From assembly GCA_025362295.1 (NCBI GenBank), contig JANYGX010000037.1, positions 1-45,385 on the forward strand: 45,385 nt of DNA, written 5' to 3'. Of this stretch, positions 16,696-27,396 are shown piece by piece. Source of the DNA: Sphingomonadales bacterium (GTDB lineage Bacteria > Pseudomonadota > Alphaproteobacteria > Sphingomonadales > Sphingomonadaceae). A program made the position numbers and the translations under genes. The notes under the pieces were generated by a model. The model did no database searches. It was not told the origin of the DNA and saw only the letters and a program-made list of their open reading frames with translations. Positions within the stretch are counted from its first letter, which is position 1, and each line of letters starts with the position of its first letter.

Positions 16696-19422
16696 GTGGT
16701 AACTGATACAGCAGTGATTGATGGCAATGGCCTAGGTGGTGATGTCCGGCCAGTGGACATCGAAGTGGAGATGAAAACTTCCTACCTCGATTACGCTATG
16801 AGCGTGATCATTTCGAGGGCCTTGCCGGACATTCGTGATGGCTTAAAGCCGGTGCACCGCCGTATTTTGTTCTCCTGCCATGAACAAAGCTTCACCCATG
16901 ACAAGCCCTACCGTAAGTCAGCGCGTATAGTTGGTGATGTCATCGGTAAATATCATCCGCACGGTGATTCGGCGATTTATGAAGCGCTCGTGCGTATGGC
17001 ACAGGATTTCTCCATGCGCGTGCCACTGATAGATGGTCAGGGTAACTTCGGTTCAATGGATGGTGATCCTGCCGCAGCCATGCGATATACCGAGGCCCGT
17101 CTTGCTAAAATATCCGATAGTTTACTCGCTGATCTCGACCAAGAGACCGTCAGCTTTCAGCCCAATTATGATGGCTCGGAGCATGAACCTACCGTGCTTC
17201 CGGCACGATTTCCCAATCTGCTGGTCAACGGCGCTGGTGGTATCGCTGTTGGCATGGCGACCAATATGGCACCGCATAATCTTGGAGAGGTGATGAATGC
17301 CTGCCGCGCCTATATTGAAAACCCGGCAATGACTAACGAGGAATTAATGGCACATGTGCCAGCGCCAGATTTTCCGACGGGTGGCACTATTTTAGGTCGT
17401 GGTGGTTCGGCGAACGCGTATCGTACAGGTCGTGGATCTGTGGTCGTGCGTGCCAAACAGCATTTGGAGACATTTGGTAAAGACCGCGAAGCGTTGATTT
17501 TTACCGAAATTCCCTATCAGGTAAACAAGGCCAACTTGGTGGCGCGTATTGCAGAGCTGGTGAAAGAAAAACGTATTGAAGGTATTGGTGATATCCGCGA
17601 CGAATCCAGTCGCGAAGGCGTGCGCGTTGTGGTTGAGATCAAGCGTGATGCAGTCGCTGATGTGGTGCTAAACCAACTCTATCGCTACACGCCGCTACAG
17701 AATACATTCTCGATTAATGCCCTTGCGATTAATGCTGGACGGCCACAGCAGTTGATGCTGCGGGATATCATTCAGGCATTCATCGATTTTCGTGAAGAGG
17801 TTATTACCAAACGTACAAAATTCCAGCTTGGCAAAGCGCGCGATCGTGCGCATGTCTTGATCGGTCTGGTCATTGCTGTCACCAATCTTGATGAGGTGGT
17901 GATCATGATTCGTGGTTCTGCAACGCCGCAGGAGGCGCGCAACAAACTGCAAGCGCGATTGTGGCCTATCAAAGATATTTTACCTTATCTGCTGCTTGTT
18001 GATGATGTGCAGGAAGGTACCGCCGGAGAAACCTACCGGTTGTCTGATGTTCAGGTGAATGCTATTCTTGAGCTTCGTCTCAACCGCCTGACACAGTTGG
18101 GGCAAGAGGAAATTGCTGACGAGCTTAAAAAACTCAGTGATAAAATTGTCGATCTTCTGGATATTTTGCGCAATCGTGTGCGGCTCTACAGTGTGATGCG
18201 CAAGGAGTTTGATGAAGTTTCCGAGCAGTTTGCGACTCCCCGCCGTACTGTGATCACAGACGGTGATTTCGGCGATATTGATGATGAAGACTTGATACAG
18301 CGTGAGGACATGGTTGTGACTGTCACGCTTTCTGGTTACATTAAACGTGTGCCGCTTTCCACATACCGTGCACAAAAACGTGGTGGCAAAGGCCGATCCG
18401 GCATGGCCACAAAAGAAGAAGATGTGCTGACGCAGGTCTTTGTGGCAAATACTCACACGCCAGTGCTGTTTTTCTCCACACTCGGCCAAGTCTACCGCAT
18501 GAAGGTATACAAATTACCAGAAGGTAACCCGCAGTCGCGCGGTAAAGCCATGGTTAATCTCCTGCCGCTATCGGACGGTGAAACAATTTCAACAATTCTG
18601 CCGCTTCCGGAAGATGAAACAGAATGGGCAAAATTGCACGTGATGTTTGCGACAGCACTCGGATCAGTGCGCCGCAATAGTATGGATGCGTTTGCAAATA
18701 TTCCATCGAATGGCAAAATTGCCATTCGTTTTGAAGAGGGAACAGACGACAGGCTCATTGGCGTCAGTCTTTGTGATGAGAAAGATGATGTTTTATTGGC
18801 GGCTCGTGGTGGCAAATCCATTCGTTTCCCCGCTATGGACGTTCGCGAATTTCAAGGCCGCACGTCAACGGGTGTCCGTGGTATGGATCTTGAAAAAGAT
18901 GATGAGGTTATATCGCTGTCAATATTGGGGTGTCAGGATGCGACCACCGAGGAACGCGAGCGTTATTTGCGCGCAGCACCATGGAAAAACAATGAAGATG
19001 TGGTTTCTGATTTAGCGCAAGACCGCGTAACAGCACTGGCTGAGGCTGAGCAATTTATTTTGACTGTCACTAAAAATGGTTTTGGTAAACGGACCAGCGC
19101 CTATGAATATCGCACCACTGGGCGAGGTGGCAAAGGCATTGTTAACATTGAAACTTCAACACGCAACGGCGATGTTGTGGCAAGTTTTCCCGTGCACGGT
19201 GATGACGATATATTGCTGGTGACAGATCAGGGCAAACTCATCCGCACCACGGTCGATCAAATTCGTATAGCGGGACGCGCAACGCAGGGCGTCACACTGT
19301 TCAAGGTTTCAGAGGAAGAGCATGTGGTTTCTGTTGCTCATATTGCCGATGATGGATCAGAAGATGATATTGATGCCGTTGAGAATGCTGAATCCGTACA
19401 ACCAGAGCCGCCATTGGATTGA
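16696..19422 (+). CDS. gyrA: DNA gyrase subunit A
   Basis: A 908-residue type IIA topoisomerase subunit that, with GyrB, introduces negative supercoils. The breakage-reunion domain has the catalytic tyrosine at Y131 (AMRYTEARL). The C-terminal DNA-wrapping domain carries a GyrA box (QKRGGKG), which separates it from ParC, and an acidic tail. In the quinolone-resistance region, Ser is at position 92 (E. coli S83) and Glu at 96 (E. coli D87). The start is GTG 16696, 16 residues before the first conserved residues; the next in-frame Met is within the conserved core. A terminator precedes it, so it has its own promoter in the preceding 50 bp. Confidence 0.97.
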   Translation: MVTDTAVIDGNGLGGDVRPVDIEVEMKTSYLDYAMSVIISRALPDIRDGLKPVHRRILFSCHEQSFTHDKPYRKSARIVGDVIGKYHPHGDSAIYEALVRMAQDFSMRVPLIDGQGNFGSMDGDPAAAMRYTEARLAKISDSLLADLDQETVSFQPNYDGSEHEPTVLPARFPNLLVNGAGGIAVGMATNMAPHNLGEVMNACRAYIENPAMTNEELMAHVPAPDFPTGGTILGRGGSANAYRTGRGSVVVRAKQHLETFGKDREALIFTEIPYQVNKANLVARIAELVKEKRIEGIGDIRDESSREGVRVVVEIKRDAVADVVLNQLYRYTPLQNTFSINALAINAGRPQQLMLRDIIQAFIDFREEVITKRTKFQLGKARDRAHVLIGLVIAVTNLDEVVIMIRGSATPQEARNKLQARLWPIKDILPYLLLVDDVQEGTAGETYRLSDVQVNAILELRLNRLTQLGQEEIADELKKLSDKIVDLLDILRNRVRLYSVMRKEFDEVSEQFATPRRTVITDGDFGDIDDEDLIQREDMVVTVTLSGYIKRVPLSTYRAQKRGGKGRSGMATKEEDVLTQVFVANTHTPVLFFSTLGQVYRMKVYKLPEGNPQSRGKAMVNLLPLSDGETISTILPLPEDETEWAKLHVMFATALGSVRRNSMDAFANIPSNGKIAIRFEEGTDDRLIGVSLCDEKDDVLLAARGGKSIRFPAMDVREFQGRTSTGVRGMDLEKDDEVISLSILGCQDATTEERERYLRAAPWKNNEDVVSDLAQDRVTALAEAEQFILTVTKNGFGKRTSAYEYRTTGRGGKGIVNIETSTRNGDVVASFPVHGDDDILLVTDQGKLIRTTVDQIRIAGRATQGVTLFKVSEEEHVVSVAHIADDGSEDDIDAVENAESVQPEPPLD

Positions 19423-19513
19423 GTAACGTCGCTTTAATTCAAATAAAAAGCCGATACAATTCTGGAGATTTCCGCTTGTTCCTTGCATAGTCATAAAGCT
19501 AAAAGGAATTTTT

Positions 19514-20767
19514 GTGCGCTTATATTCAGGATTCGCCTTATTGAAGGCTGGTTTCAATGGCCAGAAAAACTGGCAGTCACTCTGGCGCTCGCCGGAGCCT
19601 AAGCCTGCCTATGATGCCATTATTATTGGGGCAGGTGGTCACGGCCTGGGCGCGGCTTATTATCTAGCGAAACAGCATGGCATCAGAAACATAGCTGTGC
19701 TCGAGAAAGGTTGGGTTGGTGGCGGCAACACCGGTCGCAACACAACAATCATTCGGTCCAACTATCTGTTCAATGAAAGTGCTGCACTTTACGATCACGC
19801 CGTCAAACTCTGGGAAAATTTATCTCAAACATTGAATTATAATGTGATGTTCTCCCAGCGCGGCGTCATGATGCTGGCGCACAATGTACACGATGTTCAA
19901 GTGTTTAAACGCCATGTTCATGCCAACCGGTGTAATGGTGTTGATAATGAATGGCTGAGTGCCGAGCAGGCTAAGGTATTTTGTCCGCCGCTGAATATTT
20001 CTGCCAACATGCGCTATCCGATCTTGGGTGCCGCATTGCAAAGGCGAGGCGGCACAGCGCGTCACGATGCCGTTGCCTGGGGTTACGCGCGTGCCGCTGA
20101 TGATCTTGGTGTTGATATCATCGAGAATTGCGAAGTGATTGGCATTCGCCGCGATGCCACTGGAGCCGTAGAGGCCGTCGAAACATCACGGGGTTTGATT
20201 CGCACAAAAAAACTGGGCGTATCAGCGTCTGGCCACACCAGTGTGGTGCTTGGCATGGCGGGTGTGCGTTTGCCACTTGAAAGTTATCCTTTGCAAGCTC
20301 TGGTATCCGAGCCGGTAAAACCGGTGTTCCCTTGCGTTGTGATGTCCAACACCATTCACGCCTACATCAGCCAATCTGATAAAGGCGAGTTGGTGATCGG
20401 GGCAGGTACGGATGCGTACACATCTTACACGCAGCGAGGCGGCTTGCACATTAGCAGCCACACGCTTGAAGCGATCTGTGAATTGTTCCCGATGTTTCGG
20501 CGAATGCGGATGCTGCGTAATTGGGGTGGCATTGTCGATGTCACACCGGACCGCTCTCCGATCATTGCAAAAACGCCAGTGCCAGGTTTATATGTGAACT
20601 GCGGCTGGGGCACAGGTGGCTTTAAGGCGACGCCGGGCGCTGCGCATTTACTGGCGTGGACCATGGCAAAAGACGAACCGCACACAATCAATGCACCGTA
20701 TACCATAGAGCGTTTTCGGGATGGTTATTTGATTGACGAAGCGGCAGCCGCCGCTGTGGCGCATTAA
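19514..20767 (+). CDS. soxB: Sarcosine oxidase subunit beta
   Basis: A 417-residue FAD-binding subunit of heterotetrameric sarcosine oxidase, which oxidises sarcosine to glycine with transfer of the one-carbon unit to tetrahydrofolate and release of peroxide. The N-terminal FAD fold (AIIIGAGGHGLGAAYYLAKQ) and the DAO-family C-terminal motif (WGGIVDVTPDRSPIIAKT, then GWGTGGFKATPG) are present. The start is GTG 19514 with AAAAGGA upstream. It is the first gene of soxB-soxD-soxA-soxG, which are spaced by 2 nt or overlap. Confidence 0.95.
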   Translation: MRLYSGFALLKAGFNGQKNWQSLWRSPEPKPAYDAIIIGAGGHGLGAAYYLAKQHGIRNIAVLEKGWVGGGNTGRNTTIIRSNYLFNESAALYDHAVKLWENLSQTLNYNVMFSQRGVMMLAHNVHDVQVFKRHVHANRCNGVDNEWLSAEQAKVFCPPLNISANMRYPILGAALQRRGGTARHDAVAWGYARAADDLGVDIIENCEVIGIRRDATGAVEAVETSRGLIRTKKLGVSASGHTSVVLGMAGVRLPLESYPLQALVSEPVKPVFPCVVMSNTIHAYISQSDKGELVIGAGTDAYTSYTQRGGLHISSHTLEAICELFPMFRRMRMLRNWGGIVDVTPDRSPIIAKTPVPGLYVNCGWGTGGFKATPGAAHLLAWTMAKDEPHTINAPYTIERFRDGYLIDEAAAAAVAH

Positions 20768-20769
20768 TT

Positions 20770-21063
20770 ATGCTGCTGATCAAATGCCCCTATTGCGGTG
20801 AACGCTCCGAACTTGAATTCAGCTATGGTGGGCAAGCCCATATTGTACGGCCGTTAATTCCATCAGACATAACAGACGAGGCCTTGACTGAATATTTATA
20901 TCACCGTGATAACATCAAAGGTGTGCAAGCCGAGCGTTGGCGGCATCTGCATGGGTGTGGCCGGTTTTTTAATGCAGTGAGAGATACAACCACAGATCAT
21001 TTTCAGGCAACGTATAAGATTGGTGAAGCGCAGCCAGCAAGCGGAGCCAAATCAGATGGGTAA
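20770..21063 (+). CDS. soxD: Sarcosine oxidase subunit delta
   Basis: A 97-residue small subunit that binds zinc in known tetrameric sarcosine oxidases. Likely ligands are the Cys pair in CPYCGER and the His/Cys of HLHGCGRFF. It starts 2 nt after soxB and overlaps the start of soxA by 8 nt. Its size is normal for the family. Confidence 0.93.
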   Translation: MLLIKCPYCGERSELEFSYGGQAHIVRPLIPSDITDEALTEYLYHRDNIKGVQAERWRHLHGCGRFFNAVRDTTTDHFQATYKIGEAQPASGAKSDG

Positions 21064-23926
21064 TGCATTTCGCAATAAAGACGGGAAGTATATTGATTAT
21101 ACTCAAATATTGCGCTTCACCTTTGATGGAAAAATTTATCAAGGCTACAAGGGTGATACGCTCGCTTCAGCACTGCTGGCGAATGGTGTGCATCTGCTCG
21201 GTCGCTCCTTTAAATACCATAGGCCGCGCGGAATAGTTGCAGCAGGGGCTGATGAGCCAAACGCGTTAGTGACAGTGCAGCGTGATCACGCTCGTACCAC
21301 ACCAAACGTTAAGGCAACACAAGTGGAACTTTACGAGGGGCTGATTGCAGAAAGTCAAAATCGCTGGCCTAATCTGCGGTTTGACGTTGGTGCGCTAAAC
21401 ACTCTGATTAGCAATTTCATTCCAGCCGGTTTCTATTACAAAACATTTATGTGGCCCCGGCAAGCATGGGGAAAATTTTATGAGCCCTTCATCAGAGGGG
21501 TCGCGGGCCTTGGTGTGGCTCCGACAGAAGCTGACCCTGATCGTTACAGTCAGCGGTTTGCGCATTGTGATGTGCTGGTGGTTGGTGCCGGTCGCGCCGG
21601 TCTGGCAGCCGCAATGGAGGCTGCCGAGAAGGGCCTGCGGGTTTTGATCTGCGACGAGCAAAACATGTTTGGCGGATCGCTACTATCAAATGCAGATGTG
21701 CAAAGTACCGAATCTTTATTGCAGACCATGGAAAAACTACATCAATATTCCAAAGTCACATGTCTTAAACGGACTATTGCATTCGGTTATTTTCCACATA
21801 ATATGATAGGCCTCTGCGAGCGACTCACGGAACATTTGCCGAACCCGGCAAAAGGCGATGTACGTGAAAGACTGTGGCAGGTCCGAGCTAGGCACGTTAT
21901 TCTCGCAACCGGGGCCCTGGAACGGCCACTTGTGTTTCCAGGCAATGATCGTCCGGGCGTTATGCTGGCGGGCGCTGCGCGAACATACCTCAATCGTTAT
22001 GGTGTGTTGCCGGGTAAAAATATTGCATGTGTCGTCGGGCATGACAACGGTTACCTCGCTGCACTTGAGCTTCAGCAGGCTGGTGCTACAATTGCAGTGA
22101 TTGCTGATGTGCGGACAAAACCTGTTGGTCGCTATATCGAGCAAGCACGGCAAGCTGGCTTACCTATCAGAAGCGGCATGACTGTGACAGGCACAGGTGG
22201 CTACCGGCGCGTCAGGAACATTAGTGTTGCCCCAATTGTTAATGGCAATATAGATGCATCAGATACCATCCGATGTGATACGGTTTTGATGACGGGTGGC
22301 TACACGCCAAGTGTGCATTTGTTTTCGCAGTCGCGCGGCAAGCTTGAGTGGAAATCCGAGCAGAATGCTTACATACCATCGCAATCAACTGAGAATTTGA
22401 GTTCAGTGGGTTCCGCCGCCGGACTTGCTGGAAATGACCGTGGTGTTATCGGCGCATTGCCAATGACCAATAAATCCACAGCGTTTGTCGATTGGCAAAA
22501 TGATGTGACGGTGAAAGATATTGATCTTGCCACGCGCGAGGGCTTTCATTCTATTGAGCATATAAAGCGCTACACAACATCCGGTATGGCGACTGATCAG
22601 GGCAAGACATCTAATATAAATACTCTTGGCATTGTTTCGAATATTTTACAAAAGCCAGTGCCAGAAATAGGCCTGACTACCTTTAGAATGCCATATACAC
22701 CCGTGAGTTTTGGTATTTTTGCAGGCTTTGCGCGCGGTGATTTGTTTGATCCTGTTCGCACCACGCCCATGCACAGCTGGGCCATTGAACAGAACGCTGT
22801 ATTTGAGGATGTCAGCTTATGGAAGCGCGCGCGCTATTTTCCTCGGAACAGTGAAAGCATGAACGAAGCCGTCGCACGCGAGTGCCTGGCTGTACGCGCA
22901 TCCTGCGGTTTGTTTGATGCATCAACACTCGGCAAAATTGAGGTTGTTGGCCCTGATGCCGCAGAGTTTTTGAACCGTATGTACATCAATGCCTGGAGCA
23001 AACTTACAGTTGGTAAATGTCGCTATGGGGTGCTGTGCAGGGAAGATGGCTTTGTTATGGATGATGGTGTGGTTGGTCGCTTGGCGACAGATCGCTTCCA
23101 CCTGACGACCACAACAGGCGGTGCTGCGCGCGTGCTTGCCATGATGGAGGATTATCTGCAAACAGAGTGGCAGGATTTGCAGGTGTGGCTAACATCGACC
23201 ACAGAACAATGGGCAGTGATTGCTGTGCAGGGGCCGCGTGCAAGGGATATTATCGCCCCGCTGATCAGCGGCATTGATATCAGTGCCCATGCATTTCCGC
23301 ATATGAGCATTGGGGAGGGCACAATTCATGGTATTACCATGCGGTTGATGCGGGTAAGCTTTACAGGTGAGCTCGGTTACGAAATTAATGTGCCGGCTGA
23401 TCATGGCCGTGCCATATGGGAAGCAATTTACGAAGCCGGACAAGCGCATGGCATCACGCCATATGGAACAGAAGCCATGCACGTGCTCCGCGCTGAAAAA
23501 GGTTATGTTATTATCGGTCAGGAAACCGATGGTACAGCAACGCCAGATGATGTCGGTTTGAGCTGGGCCATTGGTAAAGCCAAGCCGGATTATGTTGGCA
23601 AACGTGCGTTGATTCGCCAAGCCATGCAGGCGCCGACGCGCAAACAGCTGGTTGGTCTGCTCACGCTGGACGATCAAGTGGTGCTAGAAGAAGGCGCACA
23701 AATTTGTGCGACAGCCGCTAATACCCCACCAATGCAACTAATCGGCCATGTTACATCATCTTATTACAGTGCAACACTTGGCCGATCGATTGCGTTGGCC
23801 ATGGTTGCTGGCGGGCGGACGTGCTACGGCAAAACATTGTATGTGCTTATGCCAAGTGCTGCAATACCAGTGACACTGACTGCGCCTGTATTTTACGATG
23901 AGAAAGGTGAGCAGGTGAATGGCTGA
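21056..23926 (+). CDS. soxA: Sarcosine oxidase subunit alpha
   Basis: A subunit of about 956 residues. In order it has an N-terminal 2Fe-2S-like fold segment (YQGYKGDTLASALLANGVHL), an NAD-binding FAD/NAD(P) reductase region (DVLVVGAGRAGLAAAMEAAE), and a C-terminal aminomethyltransferase (GcvT-like) region of about 400 residues that binds tetrahydrofolate (GELGYEINVPADHG). The ATG at 21056 lies inside soxD with GCGGAG before it; the frame is also open from GTG 21020. It overlaps soxG by 8 nt, so the operon is tightly coupled. Confidence 0.94.
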   Translation: MGNAFRNKDGKYIDYTQILRFTFDGKIYQGYKGDTLASALLANGVHLLGRSFKYHRPRGIVAAGADEPNALVTVQRDHARTTPNVKATQVELYEGLIAESQNRWPNLRFDVGALNTLISNFIPAGFYYKTFMWPRQAWGKFYEPFIRGVAGLGVAPTEADPDRYSQRFAHCDVLVVGAGRAGLAAAMEAAEKGLRVLICDEQNMFGGSLLSNADVQSTESLLQTMEKLHQYSKVTCLKRTIAFGYFPHNMIGLCERLTEHLPNPAKGDVRERLWQVRARHVILATGALERPLVFPGNDRPGVMLAGAARTYLNRYGVLPGKNIACVVGHDNGYLAALELQQAGATIAVIADVRTKPVGRYIEQARQAGLPIRSGMTVTGTGGYRRVRNISVAPIVNGNIDASDTIRCDTVLMTGGYTPSVHLFSQSRGKLEWKSEQNAYIPSQSTENLSSVGSAAGLAGNDRGVIGALPMTNKSTAFVDWQNDVTVKDIDLATREGFHSIEHIKRYTTSGMATDQGKTSNINTLGIVSNILQKPVPEIGLTTFRMPYTPVSFGIFAGFARGDLFDPVRTTPMHSWAIEQNAVFEDVSLWKRARYFPRNSESMNEAVARECLAVRASCGLFDASTLGKIEVVGPDAAEFLNRMYINAWSKLTVGKCRYGVLCREDGFVMDDGVVGRLATDRFHLTTTTGGAARVLAMMEDYLQTEWQDLQVWLTSTTEQWAVIAVQGPRARDIIAPLISGIDISAHAFPHMSIGEGTIHGITMRLMRVSFTGELGYEINVPADHGRAIWEAIYEAGQAHGITPYGTEAMHVLRAEKGYVIIGQETDGTATPDDVGLSWAIGKAKPDYVGKRALIRQAMQAPTRKQLVGLLTLDDQVVLEEGAQICATAANTPPMQLIGHVTSSYYSATLGRSIALAMVAGGRTCYGKTLYVLMPSAAIPVTLTAPVFYDEKGEQVNG

Positions 23927-24392
23927 TATTTCAGAAGCACCTCACACTGAACGTTATATTTTTCGTGGTGGAGAAAAAGCATGTGCTGAAGCAGATATGG
24001 CTTTTGGCATGAATTTACCGCGTGAGGCGTGTCATGCAAAAGTGACTGGCGAGCGTGCCGCTTTGTGGCTTGGCCCTGATGAATGGCTGCTGTTGGGTAA
24101 TGGTTTTAATGTTCAGCTTACTGCATTGCCATATTCACAGGTTGATGTGAGCCACCGGCAGATTGGTATCCAATTAAAGGGTAATCATGCTGCGGATATG
24201 CTTAACATTGGTTGCCCGCTTGATTTAGATGATGCTATTTTTACTACCGGCATGTGTACACGCACAGTGTTTGGTAAAGCTGAAATTATTTTGTGGCGGC
24301 AGGATGTGCAGACATTTCACATCGAGGTGTGGCGCTCGTTTGGCGATTACGTGCGCGGGTTGCTTGCGATTGCACAGAAAGAATATATGTGA
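23919..24392 (+). CDS. soxG: Sarcosine oxidase subunit gamma
   Basis: A 157-residue subunit, somewhat shorter than the usual 180-200 residues. Recognisable segments are LGPDEWLLLG, QLTALPYSQVDVSHRQIGIQLKG, ADMLNIGCPLDLD and the C-terminal RSFGDYVRGLL. It starts inside soxA and its TGA overlaps the ATG of the broken ybaK-like gene (TGATG), extending the operon by one gene. Confidence 0.88.
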   Translation: MADISEAPHTERYIFRGGEKACAEADMAFGMNLPREACHAKVTGERAALWLGPDEWLLLGNGFNVQLTALPYSQVDVSHRQIGIQLKGNHAADMLNIGCPLDLDDAIFTTGMCTRTVFGKAEIILWRQDVQTFHIEVWRSFGDYVRGLLAIAQKEYM

Positions 24393-24901
24393 TGTCCACC
24401 GCAGAAGAGCGATTGTATGACGCCTGTGCTGCACTTGGCATAATTTATACCGTATTCGAACATGCTGCAGTGTTCACTGTTTAGGAAAGTTGGGCCATTC
24501 ATGCTGCCATGCCAGGGGCGCACACCAAAAACCTTTTTCTAAAAGACAAATACGGCAAGTTTTGGTTGATCACTTTACCGCATAACAAGCGAGCAGATTT
24601 GAAAGCCATGGCTATCAAATTGGGAGCAGGCAAGTTTTCCTTTGCCAAATCAGAAGATATGCTGGCCTTGCTGGGTGTTGCACCAGGCTCCGTAACGCCG
24701 CTGGCAGCTATCAACATACCACAATCTGGCGTTAGTTTCGTGCTTGATCAAGAATTTGAGGCAACACATTTCATCAATGTGCATCCACTCCGCAATACAG
24801 CGACGATGGGTTTGACGGCACATGATCTGATTAAGTTCATCAAATCGTTTGGACATTCAGTGCAAATTGTTAATTTTGACACGACAAGCACACCGACATG
24901 A
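24392..24901 (+). pseudogene. YbaK/ProX-type prolyl-tRNA deacylase with amber stop
   Basis: The frame from ATG 24392 encodes 30 residues ending EHAAVFTV, then TAG at 24482-24484, then continues ESWAIHAAMPGAHTKNLFLKDK to a normal end at 24901 (169 codons in all). Relatives read VFTVEES at this point, so a GAG-to-TAG change best explains the stop. The remainder is intact, including GAHTKNLFLKDK and the C-terminal LDQEF...NVHPLRN motif. The family hydrolyses mischarged Ala- or Cys-tRNA(Pro). A downstream ATG (24509) could start a 130-residue product lacking the N-terminal strands. It may be a new nonsense mutation, a sequencing error, or a suppressed codon. It is translationally coupled to soxG. 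Confidence 0.85.
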
Positions 24902-24917
24902 GCGTAAACATTATAAA

Positions 24918-24959
24918 ATTGTGGCGTTTCCATTTAATTTCTATGCTAACAGCCACAAT
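24918..24959. repeat. Inverted repeat after the sox operon
   Basis: ATTGTGGC (24918-24925) pairs with GCCACAAT (24952-24959) across a 26-nt AT-rich loop, in the 119-bp gap before the TonB-dependent receptor. There is no T-run, so it could be a weak terminator or an operator. Confidence 0.35.
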
Positions 24960-25020
24960 AGATTAACGTTGCGCCTGATTAATTAAAAACTTTCATCACG
25001 CTTAAAACTCGGGAGTAGAT

Positions 25021-27321
25021 ATGATGACAAAGGGACAATTTGCACGATTATTACTTTCTCAATCCGCCCTGTTTGGTGGATTGTTGATAATGCAGCCGAT
25101 GGTAATGGCAGCAGAAGCGGTTAAAGCAGGGCCTGCTGTTGAAACAATTGTGGTGACTGCCCAGCGCCGCGAGCAAAAATTGCAGGATGTTGGCATATCA
25201 GTCAGCGCCCTTAGCAGCAAAACCCTAACCAATCTTAACATTTCTCAGGCCACAGATATTGTCCGCGCGATACCAAGTTTAAAATTCAATGCCTATTCGT
25301 CCGCGCAAGTCGTATTCAACATTCGTGGTGTGTCGCAAAATGATTATGGCGACCAACAGGAACCGCCGGTTGCTGTGTATCAGGATGACAGCTATTCAAG
25401 TTCAATCAACCTGGCAAGTTTTCCAATTTTTGACCTAGCCCGTGCAGAAGTACTGCGTGGTCCGCAGGGCACTCTGTTTGGTCGCAATGCCACTGGTGGG
25501 GCTGTGCAATTTATCTCTCATGCCCCGACGAAAAACTTCGAGGGCTATTTTACCGGTACTTACGGGAGTTACAATCAGACGATTGTTGAAGGAGCATTGT
25601 CCGGCTCGCTGGCGGATAATCTGAATGGCCGCGTGTCTGGCATTTATGATCGGGACAATGGTTACATCAAATCAATAGTGCCGGGCATACCGGATCGTGG
25701 CGGCAATAATCATTTCGCTTTTCGAGGCATTTTTGAATATCAGGCGACGGATAGCATCAAAGCAAAACTGACGCTGCGATACATGAAAGCCCCGCACGAG
25801 CGGCAAGCGGGATTATACTCTCATGCACCAGCGTGTCCGAATGCGCAGAGTCAGGGCGAGTTTACGGATCCAAACAAGACGTGTGCATTCTGGGCAGCAA
25901 CTGCGGGGCCGGGCACTACGGGCACAGGATTTCGCAACGACTCTATTAACCCAAATCGTGGCGGCAATCCGTATCGCACGGCTGAGACCGTTGATTCCTA
26001 CGTTGATCGTCAAATTTTTGGTTCAACACTTAAACTAGATGCCAAATTTGGTGCGCTTGATCTAGTTTCGATCACAGATTATCAACACGCTAAAAAATAT
26101 TATCAGGAAGGTGGGGATGCTTCACCAGACGGTGGCGTGTTCTTTTACCAGGGCAGCAAACTCAACCAGATATCAGAGGAACTACGCGCATCGAGTAACT
26201 TCGGTGCAAACCAGCTTGTGGTTGGCGCCTATGGCATGATTATCAAGGGTGATTACATTGGCAAGTTTGCTGATCCATTCTATGCCTATGATCCGACAGT
26301 GGTGTTTTCACAGCGCACCGGCTCGTTTGCATTTTTTGCGCAGGATGAATTCAAAATATCCGATCAAGTCAAATTTATTGGAGGGCTGCGCTATTGGCAT
26401 GATACAAAAACGGGGAGTTATCTGGGCACAGAGCCAAGCACGGGTGTCACTATTATATTCAATCAGAACCAAATTTTTCCAATTTACGCGGGCAATCCTA
26501 TAACCCCTGCAAGTGCCAAGCAAAATTATAGCGGCGTTACAGCGCGTGCAGAAATTGATTACAAGCCAAGTGACACTATATTGCTATATTTAAGTTACAA
26601 TCGCGGCAGCAAGAGTGGTGGCTTTACATTTTCAACAGGAACGCCCTTTGCTGGCTTTGAGCAGGCCTTTCTGCAGGGCATTCCTTTCAAGCCAGAAGTG
26701 CTGAATGCTTTTGAAATTGGGGTGAAGTCAACACTCAATCCGGCAACAACTTTAAACATCAGTGCTTTTTATTATAAGTATGACAACTATCAGGCCTTCG
26801 CTCAGGTTGGCACGGTGCAGTCCGTTATCAACCTTCCAGCCAAGGCTTACGGTCTTGAAGCTGAACTGAATGCCCACCCTTTTGATGGTCTGACGCTGCA
26901 GTTAGGAACTTCGTTTTTGCATTCACGCGTCAAAAATATTTTATTGCCGGACCTCATCACCATCGTCACGCACGACTTGCCACAGGCCCCAGGCTTCTCG
27001 GGTAATGCATTGGCACGATACGAATTTGATTTGGGCGTTGGTAAAGCCTCATTGCAGGCGGATGCACAATATTCTGGCAAATCATGCTTTACAGTGCTTT
27101 GCGCTCCGGTAGAAAGAGAAGCTGCTTATTTTCTTGCCAACACGCGCGTTGGGTACTCATTTGGTGCCTACGATGTTGCCGCTTATGTTAACAACGTTTT
27201 TGAGCGCCGCTACCGGGTTTATGCTTTTGACAGTTCGTTGTTTGCGGGTCTGGTTGCCGGTGTGTACGGCAAGCCACGTACATTTGGTTTAACGGCGAGT
27301 TATCATTTTAGCGGCAAGTGA
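25021..27321 (+). CDS. TonB-dependent outer membrane receptor
   Basis: A 766-residue receptor. It has a signal peptide (about 1-30, ending near MVMAA), a TonB box region (ETIVVTAQRREQ), a plug domain (about 50-165, with LRGPQGTLFGRNATGGAVQF) and a 22-strand barrel ending TASYHFSGK. The terminal aromatic residue is followed by three extra residues. It imports iron chelates or other scarce ligands with energy from TonB-ExbBD. The ligand cannot be read from sequence; this subclass (many in sphingomonads and caulobacters) often takes up plant or organic compounds. A GGGAG lies 6 nt before the ATG. It follows the sox operon, but a 119-bp gap suggests an own promoter. Confidence 0.9.
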   Translation: MMTKGQFARLLLSQSALFGGLLIMQPMVMAAEAVKAGPAVETIVVTAQRREQKLQDVGISVSALSSKTLTNLNISQATDIVRAIPSLKFNAYSSAQVVFNIRGVSQNDYGDQQEPPVAVYQDDSYSSSINLASFPIFDLARAEVLRGPQGTLFGRNATGGAVQFISHAPTKNFEGYFTGTYGSYNQTIVEGALSGSLADNLNGRVSGIYDRDNGYIKSIVPGIPDRGGNNHFAFRGIFEYQATDSIKAKLTLRYMKAPHERQAGLYSHAPACPNAQSQGEFTDPNKTCAFWAATAGPGTTGTGFRNDSINPNRGGNPYRTAETVDSYVDRQIFGSTLKLDAKFGALDLVSITDYQHAKKYYQEGGDASPDGGVFFYQGSKLNQISEELRASSNFGANQLVVGAYGMIIKGDYIGKFADPFYAYDPTVVFSQRTGSFAFFAQDEFKISDQVKFIGGLRYWHDTKTGSYLGTEPSTGVTIIFNQNQIFPIYAGNPITPASAKQNYSGVTARAEIDYKPSDTILLYLSYNRGSKSGGFTFSTGTPFAGFEQAFLQGIPFKPEVLNAFEIGVKSTLNPATTLNISAFYYKYDNYQAFAQVGTVQSVINLPAKAYGLEAELNAHPFDGLTLQLGTSFLHSRVKNILLPDLITIVTHDLPQAPGFSGNALARYEFDLGVGKASLQADAQYSGKSCFTVLCAPVEREAAYFLANTRVGYSFGAYDVAAYVNNVFERRYRVYAFDSSLFAGLVAGVYGKPRTFGLTASYHFSGK

Positions 27322-27396
27322 GGTTAAAGGAGTAATTTCATAAAATTGTCATATATTGGTTAAGGTTTCTTAATCTTTCTCACTTAACAACACCAC

